A stretch of 34,960 bases of DNA from Streptococcus ferus DSM 20646 (GCF_000372425.1 NZ_AQVD01000009.1:1-34960), one strand, 5' to 3'; counted from the first letter of the stretch, positions 25,890 to 34,126 are shown. Translations and numbers: made by a program. The notes: a model not told the origin generated them from the letters alone.

Positions 25890-26487
25890 GAGGAGTTTGC
25901 TATTATTGCCACTTTTGCTTATTTTGACAGGTTGCGGAAGTTATTCGACTAATAGCAAAAATTCTACTTCGTCAAAGGAACTATCAGGCTCATCGGAAAC
26001 ACAACTACCAATTCAGAAAAAATACCCTGAATATACTGATGACATAATTACAGTTTTCAATGAGATTGATTTAAACCCAGAAGATTATATTCCAGAGGAT
26101 ACCAGTGGCAGTAAAGTTAATTTTATATCTGAGTCGGCAACACTGACCAATAACTATAAAAATATGACTGTTGATAACCTCAACACAACTTTTTCAGATA
26201 CTTCGATAAGTGCTAAAAGTATTTTTGAAAAACTTGGACGTCCTGATGTGGTATGGATTAATGATGATCTCCGAGCAGATGGCAAGACAACTTATAATGT
26301 TGAAGTTTGGTGGAACGAGACAGAAGATACCTCGGTTGATGGGTCAGATTATATAACAATGAACTGGCCTCTTACGGATAGCGATGCTGTTAAAAGTGTT
26401 TTTGGAGTACCTAGTGATGTACCTGATGGAGCCAACTCACAGTCAATTGTTGAATTGGGAGAGTTCAAAGGTGCGAGTGCCAATTGA
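25879..26487 (+). CDS. Lipoprotein of unknown function
   Basis: A 202-residue protein with a basic N terminus, a Leu-rich signal peptide and a lipobox LTGC at Cys19, so it is anchored outside the membrane. A Ser/Thr-rich spacer follows and then a soluble domain containing IFEKLGRPDVVWIND and VEVWWNE. The spacing vaguely recalls small beta-rich lipoproteins of the DUF3862/BLIP type, but I cannot confirm it. The start ATG 25879 lies within purK and follows GGGAAGGAG at 25863-25871. AT-rich composition compared with purK suggests acquired DNA. No stop-linked terminator was seen. Confidence 0.75.
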   Translation: MKVKRSLLLLPLLLILTGCGSYSTNSKNSTSSKELSGSSETQLPIQKKYPEYTDDIITVFNEIDLNPEDYIPEDTSGSKVNFISESATLTNNYKNMTVDNLNTTFSDTSISAKSIFEKLGRPDVVWINDDLRADGKTTYNVEVWWNETEDTSVDGSDYITMNWPLTDSDAVKSVFGVPSDVPDGANSQSIVELGEFKGASAN

Positions 26488-26792
26488 TTATTATGTAAAA
26501 TTTAAAAAGGTGCAAGTAACCTTCAAAACCCAACTCAACACCATCTGAAAACGATATAAAGGCAGAGGAGGGAAGAAGAAAGAAACAGAAATGTTGACTG
26601 AGAATTAAGCTTAATCTTATAAGTCAGCTCAGACGGAGAACAAACACGAAAACAATCGGTCTTATCAACGGGCAATTGAAGCGACAGAGTTATTTTTAAA
26701 ATAGGAGCGAACTTATGGTAAAATCTAGTAGGAAAGCTATCCTAGTTCATATGATAAATAAGGTTTGGGATAAAATAGGGGAAGTATAGAAA
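26488..26792 (+). other. Intergenic region before the Abi-type gene, with a 24-codon ORF
   Basis: A 24-residue ORF (26715-26789) starts with ATG after AGGAG and ends three bases before the next start. An extended -10 TG-G-TAAAAT at 26716-26724 overlaps its beginning, so ORF and promoter compete as explanations. Another TAAAAT stands at 26771-26776. The rest of the interval shows nothing recognisable. Confidence 0.45.
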
Positions 26793-28520
26793 ATGGATGC
26801 TTTATACGGAATTATAAGCAAATTATCTTCATACTATGGTATTATAACTTTTTATGAAGATCGGTAGATAGATACCGATAGTTACAATGTTAAGAGGAGT
26901 ATTCCCTTTTTTTCTAACAACTTATCTCAGTACAGTGTTGGTGATGAAGTCAGTTTCTCAATTACTAATTCAAGAGCTAACGGAGGCAATCTGAAAATTA
27001 GGGGGCAGTCTGTACAATTTGCAACGAATGTTAGTTTGACTGATAATAATACAGAAGAACAGTTTGAAGAACAGCCAGATTTTTATGAGTTAATAAATAA
27101 CAAAATTACTCCCTCTCCTAATTTAACTGATGAACTATCATTATTGAATTTTTTGAAACTAAACAATTTAAGATATTCTCAGTTTAATGAAATTGTGATA
27201 TTGTCTAATCTCATTGACGGTCAAATTACAATTGCTGAGTTTCAAACAATAATTGATTATGATATAAAATTTAAAGAATTTATCATGAAATGGGTGCTCT
27301 TTATTGAAGATAATATCAAAGCTAGAATTGAAAATAGAATTACGAAATTAAATATCTCAGAGAGAGATTTATTCAATAAGGTTAACTCCAGTAGTGATAA
27401 TAATTTAAAAAAATTAATAAAGAACTCACTTAAAAGTTTACGTAAGAATTATTTATTAAGAGATACTGGGGATCTCCGTCTTCGATATACTGTAACAACT
27501 GATGAGATTCCAAAATTAGAATCTGCACCAATGGATGTGTTGATGGATCAATTTACAGTCGGTGATTTATTGGTGTTTATTAATTTTATCATCACTGAGT
27601 ATTCTAATTTTCAAAATGATGGGAACACTGACTGGGAGAAAATCAGAGATTATCTTTCAGAGTTAAAATTGGTTCGTAACATTTCTGCGCATGGAAATTC
27701 ATTTTTATCTGCAATTCTAGATGAAAAGAGTAATCCTAATTATCTGTTAGAAGAAAATTCACATATTATTGGAGGAGATCCATTTTATATAGATGCTAGT
27801 AAGGAGACAAGTATTTTTCATTTAGTACGTTCTCCGATTAAATTAATGTTAAAAGGACACGTACAAAGTCCTCAACACATTGCAGTTTTTTGGTCTCAAA
27901 AATTATTAAATAATCAGACTCTCCGATCATTTGTATATTTCTATTTTATGGTTTGTTATCTAACTCAAGGTACAAGTTCAAAAGAAAAATTTAAAAATGA
28001 ATTGAGGGAAGTATTTGGAGAGTCTGATAAAAAAGTTAATTTCGACAAGGTTTTTATTGATACTTTAATTAACCCCTATTTGGAAGAGGAAAACAGACAG
28101 AACTTATTGAATTCCTTAATTCCTCAAGCGGTTAATATGTTTGATTATATAAAAGAACATGATTATGAATATACTGGTGCTAGTGGGGATAGTATCTATG
28201 AAATTATTTATTCTAATAAGAAAATTCGAATAAATTTGGGTGATAATGCAAATTGGCATCTAAAAATGTTAAAAGATATTGATGATAAACATTCTAACGA
28301 TAAGACAATGGCCCCTTCAACCTGGCCAGAATGTAAAGAGATTCGAGAAAAATTTGGAATTTTCTTCCTTGATGAATCTAATGCTAGAGAAACATTGATG
28401 AGAATGCTTGATTCAAACTTAGAAGTTGAATACAACGAAGGAATTGAGCAACTATTAAAAATTTCAGAATTTAAGAATTTAAAAGCACTGTTTTTAGATA
28501 TTTTAAACCTATTTAATTAA
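26793..28520 (+). pseudogene. Abi-type gene: cold-shock-like domain plus HEPN/Abi_2-like domain, interrupted by TAG
   Basis: Reading from ATG 26793 (ribosome site AGGGGAAG) gives 575 codons with a single in-frame TAG at 26865-26867 (codon 25). The first 82 residues look like a cold-shock or S1-like OB fold (LYGIISKLSSYYGIITFY, QYSVGDEVSFSI, GNLKIRG). The remainder, intact from a TTG at 27036, resembles the AbiD/AbiF (Abi_2) family. Its HEPN RNase motif R-x4-H reads RNISAH, coded near 27675. This family acts in abortive phage infection. No good start follows the TAG, so the gene is probably inactivated unless the TAG is suppressed or was sequenced wrongly. It ends 10 bases before purB. Confidence 0.7.
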
Positions 28521-28530
28521 GGAGAAAATC

Positions 28531-29826
28531 ATGATCAACCGTTATTCCCGCCCTGAGATGGCGGACATTTGGAGTGAAGAAAATAAATATAAGGCTTGGC
28601 TGGAGGTGGAAATCTTGGCTGATGAGGCCTGGGCTGAGCTGGGGGAGATTCCCAAGGAGGATGTGGCGCTGATTCGGGAGAAGGCGACTTTTGATGTTGA
28701 CCGGATTCTGGAGATTGAGCAGGAGACCCGCCATGATGTGGTGGCCTTTACGCGTGCGGTGTCTGAGAGTCTTGGTGAGGAGCGCAAGTGGGTCCACTTT
28801 GGGCTGACGTCCACGGACGTGGTAGACACGGCTTATGGCTACCTCTACAAGCAGGCTAATGACATTATCCGCCGCGACCTTGAGCAGTTTACTAAGATTG
28901 TGGCGGATAAGGCGCGTGAACACAAGTTTACCATCATGATGGGGCGGACCCACGGTGTCCACGCAGAACCAACGACTTTTGGTCTGAAGCTCGCGACTTG
29001 GTACAGCGAAATGAAGCGTAATATCGAGCGTTTTGAGCATGCGGCAGCTGGCGTGGAAGCTGGGAAAATCTCTGGAGCTGTTGGGAATTTTGCCAACATC
29101 CCGCCATTTGTGGAAACATACGTCTGCGATAAATTAGGTATCCGTCCGCAGGAAATTTCAACCCAAGTCTTGCCACGTGATTTGCACGCGGAATACTTTG
29201 CGGTACTAGCCAGCATCGCGACTTCTATCGAACGTATGGCGACAGAAATCCGCGGTCTGCAAAAGTCTGAACAGCGTGAGGTGGAAGAGTTCTTTGCCAA
29301 GGGGCAAAAGGGCAGCTCGGCCATGCCTCACAAGCGCAATCCCATCGGCTCTGAGAACATGACGGGTCTTGCCCGTGTCATCCGCGGCCACATGGTGACT
29401 GCTTATGAGAATGTTGCCCTCTGGCATGAACGTGACATTTCGCATTCGTCTGCGGAGCGTATCATCACGCCTGATACGACCATTCTGATCGACTACATGC
29501 TCAACCGTTTTGGCAATATTGTCAAAAATCTGACCGTCTTCCCAGACAATATGAAGCGCAATATGGGGTCAACCTTTGGTCTTATTTACAGCCAGCGCGC
29601 CATGCTTGCCCTGATTGAAAAAGGAATGACCCGTGAAGAAGCCTATGATTTGGTTCAGCCTAAGACGGCTTATTCTTGGGATAATCAAGTGGACTTCAAG
29701 CCTTTGCTTGAAGCAGATGAAAAAGTAACGGCTAAGTTGAGCCAGGCAGAAATCGATGAACTCTTCAATCCAGACTACTACGCCAAACGCGTGGACGAAG
29801 TCTTTAAACGGATTGGGCTTGATTAA
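28531..29826 (+). CDS. purB: Adenylosuccinate lyase
   Basis: PurB cleaves SAICAR to AICAR and adenylosuccinate to AMP, completing the set of enzymes for IMP and AMP synthesis found here. The 431-residue protein has the fumarase-superfamily signature [16 protein letters not shown] at about residues 262-277, [12 protein letters not shown] and [12 protein letters not shown]. The start follows AAGGAGAAA. No dedicated promoter is obvious directly upstream, so transcription probably comes through the Abi-type gene or from purE-K. Confidence 0.97.
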   Translation: MINRYSRPEMADIWSEENKYKAWLEVEILADEAWAELGEIPKEDVALIREKATFDVDRILEIEQETRHDVVAFTRAVSESLGEERKWVHFGLTSTDVVDTAYGYLYKQANDIIRRDLEQFTKIVADKAREHKFTIMMGRTHGVHAEPTTFGLKLATWYSEMKRNIERFEHAAAGVEAGKISGAVGNFANIPPFVETYVCDKLGIRPQEISTQVLPRDLHAEYFAVLASIATSIERMATEIRGLQKSEQREVEEFFAKGQKGSSAMPHKRNPIGSENMTGLARVIRGHMVTAYENVALWHERDISHSSAERIITPDTTILIDYMLNRFGNIVKNLTVFPDNMKRNMGSTFGLIYSQRAMLALIEKGMTREEAYDLVQPKTAYSWDNQVDFKPLLEADEKVTAKLSQAEIDELFNPDYYAKRVDEVFKRIGLD

Positions 29827-29833
29827 AAGACCT

Positions 29834-29860
29834 AAAAAAAGCGATTGCATCGCTTTTTTT
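29834..29860 (+). terminator. purB terminator
   Basis: AAAAAAAGCGAT (29834-29845), three-base loop, ATCGCTTTTTTT (29849-29860): a symmetrical, probably bidirectional terminator. Confidence 0.92.
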
Positions 29861-29895
29861 AGTTGAAATAATAAAGAAAAAAATTTTTGGTGAGG

Positions 29896-29928
29896 CTTAA
29901 GGTTTCTTTAAGGAAGGCTGGCTATACT
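29896..29928 (+). promoter_or_regulatory. CiaR box and promoter of csRNA copy 2
   Basis: CTTAAG (29896-29901), five bases, TTTAAG (29907-29912), ten bases, -10 TATACT (29923-29928). The first half differs from the CiaR consensus by one base. Confidence 0.85.
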
Positions 29929-29934
29929 ATAATC

Positions 29935-29999
29935 ATCCTAAAACTTTTCTTTTTCATAAATCTCCTAAAATCCCCTGTCGTGAGACAGGGGATTTTACT
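29935..29999 (+). ncRNA. CiaR-dependent small RNA (csRNA), copy 2
   Basis: About 65 nt. The conserved tract ATCCTAAAAC...TTTTTCATAAATCTCCT is followed directly by a 13-base terminator stem (29967-29979 with 29984-29996, loop GTGA). There is no 5' hairpin. Confidence 0.85.
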
Positions 30000-30033
30000 T
30001 TGGTTTAAATGGATTTAAGTCAGATGTGACAAT

Positions 30034-30789
30034 CTAATGTTTAAAAAGTGGGCCGCTCAATTTAAATTCAAAACTGTCAACATCTACCAGACCAAGAGTC
30101 TGGTTGCTGTCATAGAGCTCTAGCAAAAAATCAGCCATGTCTTGGACACTGTGATAACGTGGATAGAATTGGTCATAATCGAAATTTTCAGAATCAGTTG
30201 CCACTTTACCAAATTCTGTCTTAGTAGCGGCAGGTGCCAAAGTTTTAGCTTGCAAAGGAGATTGAGATGCTTGGAGTTCTAGAGCCAATCCTTCGGTAAA
30301 GGCGCTGACATAGAACTTGCTGGCACAATAGTGCACACCACGAGGAACCAACATATAGCCCCCTCTTGATGATACATTGATGAGCTGACAGCCTTCTTTT
30401 TCCTGATAATCGCGGACATAGAGTGTTGATAAAATAGTTAGCGCCTCTACGTTGACGTGGATCATTTGTTCCATCTTCTCTAGGTCTTGTTCAGCCACAC
30501 TGCCGTAATGCCCAAAGCCAGCATTGTTAATCCAAGTACAGATAAAATAAGGCTTTAACTGATTATAGAGATGATAACAATTTGCGCTTTCGGATAAATC
30601 AACCGAGAAGATTAGGATATCTAAGTTTGGGTGAGTAGCGAGAATTTCTTGTTTGAGCTGCTCTAGTCGATCCTTTCTTCGTGCAATCAAAATCAGATGA
30701 TTTCCGCGGTCCGCAAAAGCTTTAGCAGCTTGATAGCCAATGCCAGAGCTGGCTCCAGTAATACACGTATAGGGTTTCTCAATTGTCAT
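30034..30789 (-). CDS. Short-chain dehydrogenase/reductase
   Basis: A 251-residue classical SDR. The NAD(P)-binding TGASSGIG motif is at about residues 11-18, followed by the basic ARRKDR segment that favours NADPH. NNAGFGHYG, the catalytic Ser in LINVSSRGG and the catalytic pair Tyr-x3-Lys in HYCASKF are present. The substrate is unknown. It is transcribed away from a MerR-type regulator gene, with a MerR-type promoter between them, so it is probably the regulator's target and may handle a reactive carbonyl or similar stress; that is inference. Confidence 0.9.
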   Translation of the reverse strand: MTIEKPYTCITGASSGIGYQAAKAFADRGNHLILIARRKDRLEQLKQEILATHPNLDILIFSVDLSESANCYHLYNQLKPYFICTWINNAGFGHYGSVAEQDLEKMEQMIHVNVEALTILSTLYVRDYQEKEGCQLINVSSRGGYMLVPRGVHYCASKFYVSAFTEGLALELQASQSPLQAKTLAPAATKTEFGKVATDSENFDYDQFYPRYHSVQDMADFLLELYDSNQTLGLVDVDSFEFKLSGPLFKH

Positions 30790-30818
30790 AGTTTTTTCCT
30801 CCTTTTTGAGATATAATA

Positions 30819-30849
30819 AGGATACTACCTAGAGTGTACTCGAGGTCAA
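30819..30849 (-). promoter_or_regulatory. MerR-type promoter/operator of the SDR gene
   Basis: Read on the minus strand, -35 TTGACC and -10 TATCCT are separated by 19 bases, the over-long spacer typical of MerR-activated promoters. The spacer holds an eight-base dyad with one mismatch, CCTAGAGT/ACTCGAGG (30828-30845). Confidence 0.7.
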
Positions 30850-30865
30850 GGCTTGGAGGTAAAAA

Positions 30866-31237
30866 ATGGCATATTTAATTGGAGAATTTGCGAAACGCAC
30901 AGGTTTAACAATCCATACATTGCGATATTATGAGAAATTAGGACTTTTGCACCCCAAGAGAACGTCAGGGAATGTTCGTTACTATGATCAGTTAGATGAG
31001 CGCTGGTTGGCAATGATTCTACGCTTAAAGGCTACTGGTATGCCGATTAAAGATATGCAACGTTTTGCGGCTCTACGAGAACAAGGGGAAGCCACTTACG
31101 CTCAGCGGATGAATCTATTACAGCAACATTTACAGCATCTGGATGGAGAGGTCGCACAGCTTTTGGCCAACCGTGAGAAACTGGTTGAAAAAATACAATT
31201 TTACAACGATCGCTTGCAAGAGAATGGCAGTTCATAA
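30866..31237 (+). CDS. MerR-family transcriptional regulator
   Basis: A 123-residue regulator. The N-terminal winged helix-turn-helix starts YLIGEFAKRTGLTIHTLRYYEKLGLL, with the MerR recognition-helix pattern. A wing RTSGNVRYYD, a second HTH-like helix pair (ATGMPIKDMQRFA) and a long dimerisation helix to the C terminus follow. It resembles the AdhR/NmlR subgroup but contains no cysteine at all, so thiol sensing as in those proteins is unlikely. The ribosome site is TTGGAGGT, five bases from the ATG. It is divergent from the SDR gene. Confidence 0.9.
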   Translation: MAYLIGEFAKRTGLTIHTLRYYEKLGLLHPKRTSGNVRYYDQLDERWLAMILRLKATGMPIKDMQRFAALREQGEATYAQRMNLLQQHLQHLDGEVAQLLANREKLVEKIQFYNDRLQENGSS

Positions 31238-31259
31238 AGCTACTCGTTCATTTTATCGA

Positions 31260-31300
31260 AAACTCCCCTGTCGCGAGACAGGGGAGTTTACTTTACTTTA
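31260..31300. terminator. Terminator between merR-type gene and DUF1801 gene
   Basis: A 13-base stem (31260-31272 with 31277-31289, loop GCGA) is flanked by A and T tracts, suited to terminate the two converging genes. Its core CCCCTGTC/GACAGGGG is the same as in the csRNA copy 2 terminator. Confidence 0.8.
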
Positions 31301-31302
31301 TT

Positions 31303-31755
31303 TTATGCTTGTCTTTCTTGGTAACGCTGGATAAAGGCCTCCATGCGAACTTTTTGGCAGAGCTGGCCGATAAGGTTATAGGGAATTGTTTTCATGTTTT
31401 TGAAGCGAATGCAGGCCTTACCGACATCGGGCTTGGTCGTCAGGTGCTTGGGGTACTCCTCCAAAAACCAATCGCGGATCTCGTCCCATAGGTAAATGCC
31501 ATTGTGGTAGATGGCGATGTGATGCTTTTGGGAAGCGATGGAAATAAAGGCCAAATCGTCCTCTGGATTGCAATGGTAACCGGCGGGAAACTTCTCTCTG
31601 GGAACGACATAAGTAATCATGTCATACTGAATTTTCTCCTCATAGCGGTCAGGCAAATGTTCTGTGATGACCTGTCTTAGTTTTTCTAAGACAAGCCTGC
31701 GGTCTTCCGGTACCTGCTGTAAATAATGGTTGACAGATTCTGCTTGAATTCTCAT
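31303..31755 (-). CDS. DUF1801 (YdhG-like) family protein
   Basis: A 150-residue small cytosolic protein. The N terminus SVNHYLQQVPEDRRLVLEKLRQVI and the following EEKIQYDMITYVVP and HHIAIYHNGI match the DUF1801/YdhG-type fold, whose function is unknown. The last part CIRFKNMKTIPYNLIGQLC is also typical. The ribosome site AAAAGGAG is present before the ATG. It converges on the MerR-type gene. Confidence 0.8.
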   Translation of the reverse strand: MRIQAESVNHYLQQVPEDRRLVLEKLRQVITEHLPDRYEEKIQYDMITYVVPREKFPAGYHCNPEDDLAFISIASQKHHIAIYHNGIYLWDEIRDWFLEEYPKHLTTKPDVGKACIRFKNMKTIPYNLIGQLCQKVRMEAFIQRYQERQA

Positions 31756-31879
31756 TAGGTCTCCTTTTCCTCATTATAACCTCTATCAGCTCATAAACCA
31801 AAAATAGTGTTTGAAAATCAAAAAGTTGTTGCACTGTTCTGAAAGGAAGAAATCCAATCTCGTTTCTTGGGACATTTTA

Positions 31880-31909
31880 TGATAAAATTATAAAAAGTTT
31901 CAAGGAGAT
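31880..31909 (+). promoter_or_regulatory. Promoter and ribosome site of the nucleoside phosphorylase gene
   Basis: An extended -10 TG-A-TAAAAT (31880-31888) has no clear -35. The Shine-Dalgarno AAGGAGAT lies five bases before the ATG. Confidence 0.6.
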
Positions 31910-31914
31910 AAGAG

Positions 31915-32682
31915 ATGATTTTAGAAGAATTTGATGGAAGTTCCAAGGCTATTATTAACCCCGAGGATCTGAATGAGCCAATCACGGGTTTTCCGGAGAC
32001 GGTGGTGTCCTGTTTTGCGCGTGCGACCTTTGGCCGGATTTTGGAGCGCTATACTCATCGTCAGGTGGCAGAAACGTCGGTTGCCAATCTGAGTATCCCC
32101 ATTTATGAGATTGATTATGAGGGTCAAAAGCTCGGGCTGTTTAATGCCTATGTTGGTGCAGCGGGCTGTGTGGCTATTCTTGAGGATTTGGCTGTTTTTG
32201 GCATGAAGCGGCTGGTTCTTTTTGGCACCTGTGGTATTTTGGATCATCAGATTGAGGAAACATCGATTATTGTGCCGACGCAGGCCTTGCGTGATGAGGG
32301 AACCAGTTTTCATTATGTCCCAGCCTCTGAGGAAATCAGGGTTAACGAACGTAGTTTTCAAGCCTTTACCGCTTTTCTGGAAAATGAGGGCATTTCCTAT
32401 TCGACAGGCAAGGTCTGGACGACAGATGGTGTCTATCGGGAAACTCCGGCAAAGATGATGGCCCGAAAAGACAGCGGGGCCATAGCTGTGGATATGGAGT
32501 GCTCGGCAGTTGCTGCTTGGGCCCAGTTTCGACAGCTTGCAGTCTGTCACTTTTTCTATGCAGCTGATCACCTGTCGCAGGAGAAGTGGCAGCCGAGGAC
32601 GCTGGGAAATGAGGCTGATTTGGATACCAAAGATAAAATTGCCGAAATCGCCCTAGGTTTTTCAAGTCTTTTTAGTGCTTAA
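31915..32682 (+). CDS. Nucleoside phosphorylase (PNP/UDP family)
   Basis: A 255-residue protein of the purine/uridine phosphorylase superfamily, which cleaves nucleosides with phosphate to a base and ribose 1-phosphate. GTCGIL (phosphate and base pocket) and the ribose-binding VDMECSAVAAW with its conserved Met-Glu are visible. It is closest by eye to uridine phosphorylase-like proteins of Firmicutes; the base specificity is not certain. As a salvage enzyme it fits beside the purine cluster. The stop codon lies inside the CiaR box of csRNA copy 3. Confidence 0.85.
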   Translation: MILEEFDGSSKAIINPEDLNEPITGFPETVVSCFARATFGRILERYTHRQVAETSVANLSIPIYEIDYEGQKLGLFNAYVGAAGCVAILEDLAVFGMKRLVLFGTCGILDHQIEETSIIVPTQALRDEGTSFHYVPASEEIRVNERSFQAFTAFLENEGISYSTGKVWTTDGVYRETPAKMMARKDSGAIAVDMECSAVAAWAQFRQLAVCHFFYAADHLSQEKWQPRTLGNEADLDTKDKIAEIALGFSSLFSA

Positions 32683-32710
32683 GTTTTCTTTAAGAGAGAC
32701 CGTCTATACT
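32678..32710 (+). promoter_or_regulatory. CiaR box and promoter of csRNA copy 3
   Basis: CTTAAG (32678-32683), five bases, TTTAAG (32689-32694), ten bases, -10 TATACT (32705-32710). The first half contains the stop codon of the phosphorylase gene. Confidence 0.85.
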
Positions 32711-32716
32711 ATAAGC

Positions 32717-32777
32717 ATCCTAAAACTTTTTCTTTTTCATCCCAAGGCGGCTTGTCATTTATTTGACAGGCCGTTTT
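32717..32777 (+). ncRNA. CiaR-dependent small RNA (csRNA), copy 3
   Basis: About 61 nt, the shortest copy. It has the conserved ATCCTAAAAC and TTTTTCAT stretch. Instead of AAATCTCC it continues CCCAAGG before the terminator stem CGGCTTGTCA/TGACAGGCCG (32748-32757, 32764-32773). The anti-Shine-Dalgarno part is therefore lost. Confidence 0.75.
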
Positions 32778-32889
32778 GGAGTTTGTCTTGGGGAGCTACG
32801 GTAACTCTTTTAACCCTTTCATCGTTAGATGGAGGGGTTTTTAGTTGGGTGAGCAGCTTGTTTATTCAGGTGCTTTATCAGCTTTCATT

Positions 32890-32913
32890 TGTTATAATGG
32901 CTAAAAAAGGAGG
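32890..32913 (+). promoter_or_regulatory. Promoter and ribosome site of the HXXEE-type gene
   Basis: A perfect extended -10 TG-T-TATAAT (32890-32898) and Shine-Dalgarno AAGGAGG (32907-32913), seven bases before ATG 32921. Confidence 0.65.
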
Positions 32914-32920
32914 GATAGTG

Positions 32921-33442
32921 ATGTCAACTGCTTTCTTTTCATTTATCAGTTTGGCCTTGTTTATGCTGCATGAATTTGATGAGCTTGTCTTTATTCGGCC
33001 TTGGATTAGGGCACAGGGGGAAAACCCAGCCTATCAAGCTGAATTGTTCATTTCTGGCAAAGCGCATTATAGGTCTACAGAAGGGATTGCCTTGATGATT
33101 GGCGAGGAATTTCTGCTAGCGAGTTTGCTATTGGCGGCAGCTTCCTTTTTCGCGATTCCGGAATTAGCAGCAGCTCTTGTGATTGGGCACTTGCTGCATT
33201 TGTTGGTCCATATCAAGGAGATAGGCCTCTATCGCCGCTTTACACCGGGGAGTTTTACGGCTCTGGTAACCTTTCCTTTGGTGTCTTTTTGCCTGCTTAT
33301 TTTTTGGCGTCATCACCAAATCAACTACCTCTGGCTGCTCATCATGACGCCTTTGGTTTTAGCTCTGATCTTGGTGAATCTGTCTTTTCTTCATCGTCGG
33401 GCAAGTCGGGTAGAGGCTTGGATTAATCATTTTGTCAGCTAA
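32921..33442 (+). CDS. HXXEE-type integral membrane protein
   Basis: A 173-residue hydrophobic protein with about five membrane helices. Near the N terminus stands H17-E-F-D-E21 (MLHEFDELVF), followed by a Glu pair (GEEFLLAS, 62-63) and a His-rich helix (GHLLHLLVHIKE). This is the pattern of the HXXEE family of unknown function. The frame is open upstream to 32675, but that part covers the csRNA copy 3 gene and its terminator. ATG 32921 has the ribosome site and the promoter, so I start there. Confidence 0.75.
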   Translation: MSTAFFSFISLALFMLHEFDELVFIRPWIRAQGENPAYQAELFISGKAHYRSTEGIALMIGEEFLLASLLLAAASFFAIPELAAALVIGHLLHLLVHIKEIGLYRRFTPGSFTALVTFPLVSFCLLIFWRHHQINYLWLLIMTPLVLALILVNLSFLHRRASRVEAWINHFVS

Positions 33443-33451
33443 TGTTTTTGT

Positions 33452-33484
33452 CTTAAGTTTTCTTTAAGGGTCATCGCTTATACT
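33452..33484 (+). promoter_or_regulatory. CiaR box and promoter of csRNA copy 4
   Basis: CTTAAG (33452-33457), TTTTC, TTTAAG (33463-33468), ten bases, -10 TATACT (33479-33484). Confidence 0.87.
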
Positions 33485-33490
33485 ATCATC

Positions 33491-33568
33491 AACCTAGAAA
33501 TAGGTATCCTAAAACTTTTCTTTTTCATAAATCTCCAGCAAAAGCCCTGAGTTTTCAGGGCTTTTGTG
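33491..33568 (+). ncRNA. CiaR-dependent small RNA (csRNA), copy 4
   Basis: About 78 nt and the most classical copy. It has a 5' hairpin ACCTA-GAAA-TAGGT (33492-33505), then the conserved tract ATCCTAAAAC through TTTTTCATAAATCTCC. The terminator AAAGCCCTGA/TCAGGGCTTT (33541-33550, 33555-33564) closes it. The terminator can also stop the converging minus-strand genes. Confidence 0.88.
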
Positions 33569-33632
33569 TTTTTACGGCAGAAAGGGGGGTTATTAAAGTC
33601 ACTATTCACATATTTAGTAGGAAGTTGCTGCA

Positions 33633-34109
33633 TCAGTCTGTTATGGAGGCAAAATAATCATCAATCTCTTGACCTTCAAGAATCCTAACCTTAATGCCTT
33701 GATTAGAAAATGGACCTTGGGGCATTTCGATGATTTTAAAAGCTTCTATATCTTTTCGACCAATTTCTTTTGACCATAAAAATTTATCTGTTCGCTCAAA
33801 ACCTAGCGAAATACCTAGTTGATGCTCTTCAAGGGAAACATAGATTTCAAACCAGTCTCTATCTAGATTTATTCGACGAAGAGCACTGGAAATCTTAAAA
33901 AAGCGACCTTGATACTGAATTTCAAATCGTTCTTCATAGAGATAATCAAGTTCATCCATATCCAATAATTTTACAAATCTATCATAATGAACATTTCCTA
34001 CAACGTCTACATATTCTGTAAAACCATACTCTTTAGTATCGCTACCTATTCTAATTTTTTCTCCCTTTTTGACTGCCCTATATCTCTTTCCTTTATAAAT
34101 TGCATACAT
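33633..34109 (-). CDS. Probable immunity protein for the adjacent toxin
   Basis: I do not recognise a named family. The 158-residue protein is acidic, soluble and without signal peptide or membrane helix. It starts MYAIYKGKRYRAVKKGEKIR and is rich in beta-prone segments and aromatic residues, as many polymorphic-toxin immunity proteins are. ATG 34109 is chosen because AGAGG stands eight bases upstream; an in-frame TTG lies two codons earlier. It follows the large gene on the same strand after 17 bases, the usual toxin-immunity arrangement, and that position is the main basis of the call. Confidence 0.5.
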   Translation of the reverse strand: MYAIYKGKRYRAVKKGEKIRIGSDTKEYGFTEYVDVVGNVHYDRFVKLLDMDELDYLYEERFEIQYQGRFFKISSALRRINLDRDWFEIYVSLEEHQLGISLGFERTDKFLWSKEIGRKDIEAFKIIEMPQGPFSNQGIKVRILEGQEIDDYFASITD

Positions 34110-34126
34110 AATCAATACCTCTAATA

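Noticed and set aside
31800..31830. A second BOX-like element
   Set aside because: Only the short end sequence TTTGAAAATCAAAA is present, without the opposite end or the boxA core.
31649..31834. Minus-strand frame overlapping the start of the DUF1801 gene
   Set aside because: It is a shifted reading with no ribosome site or domain.
32675..32920. Long N-terminal extension of the HXXEE-type protein
   Set aside because: This part covers the csRNA copy 3 promoter, RNA and terminator. A promoter and ribosome site support the start at 32921.
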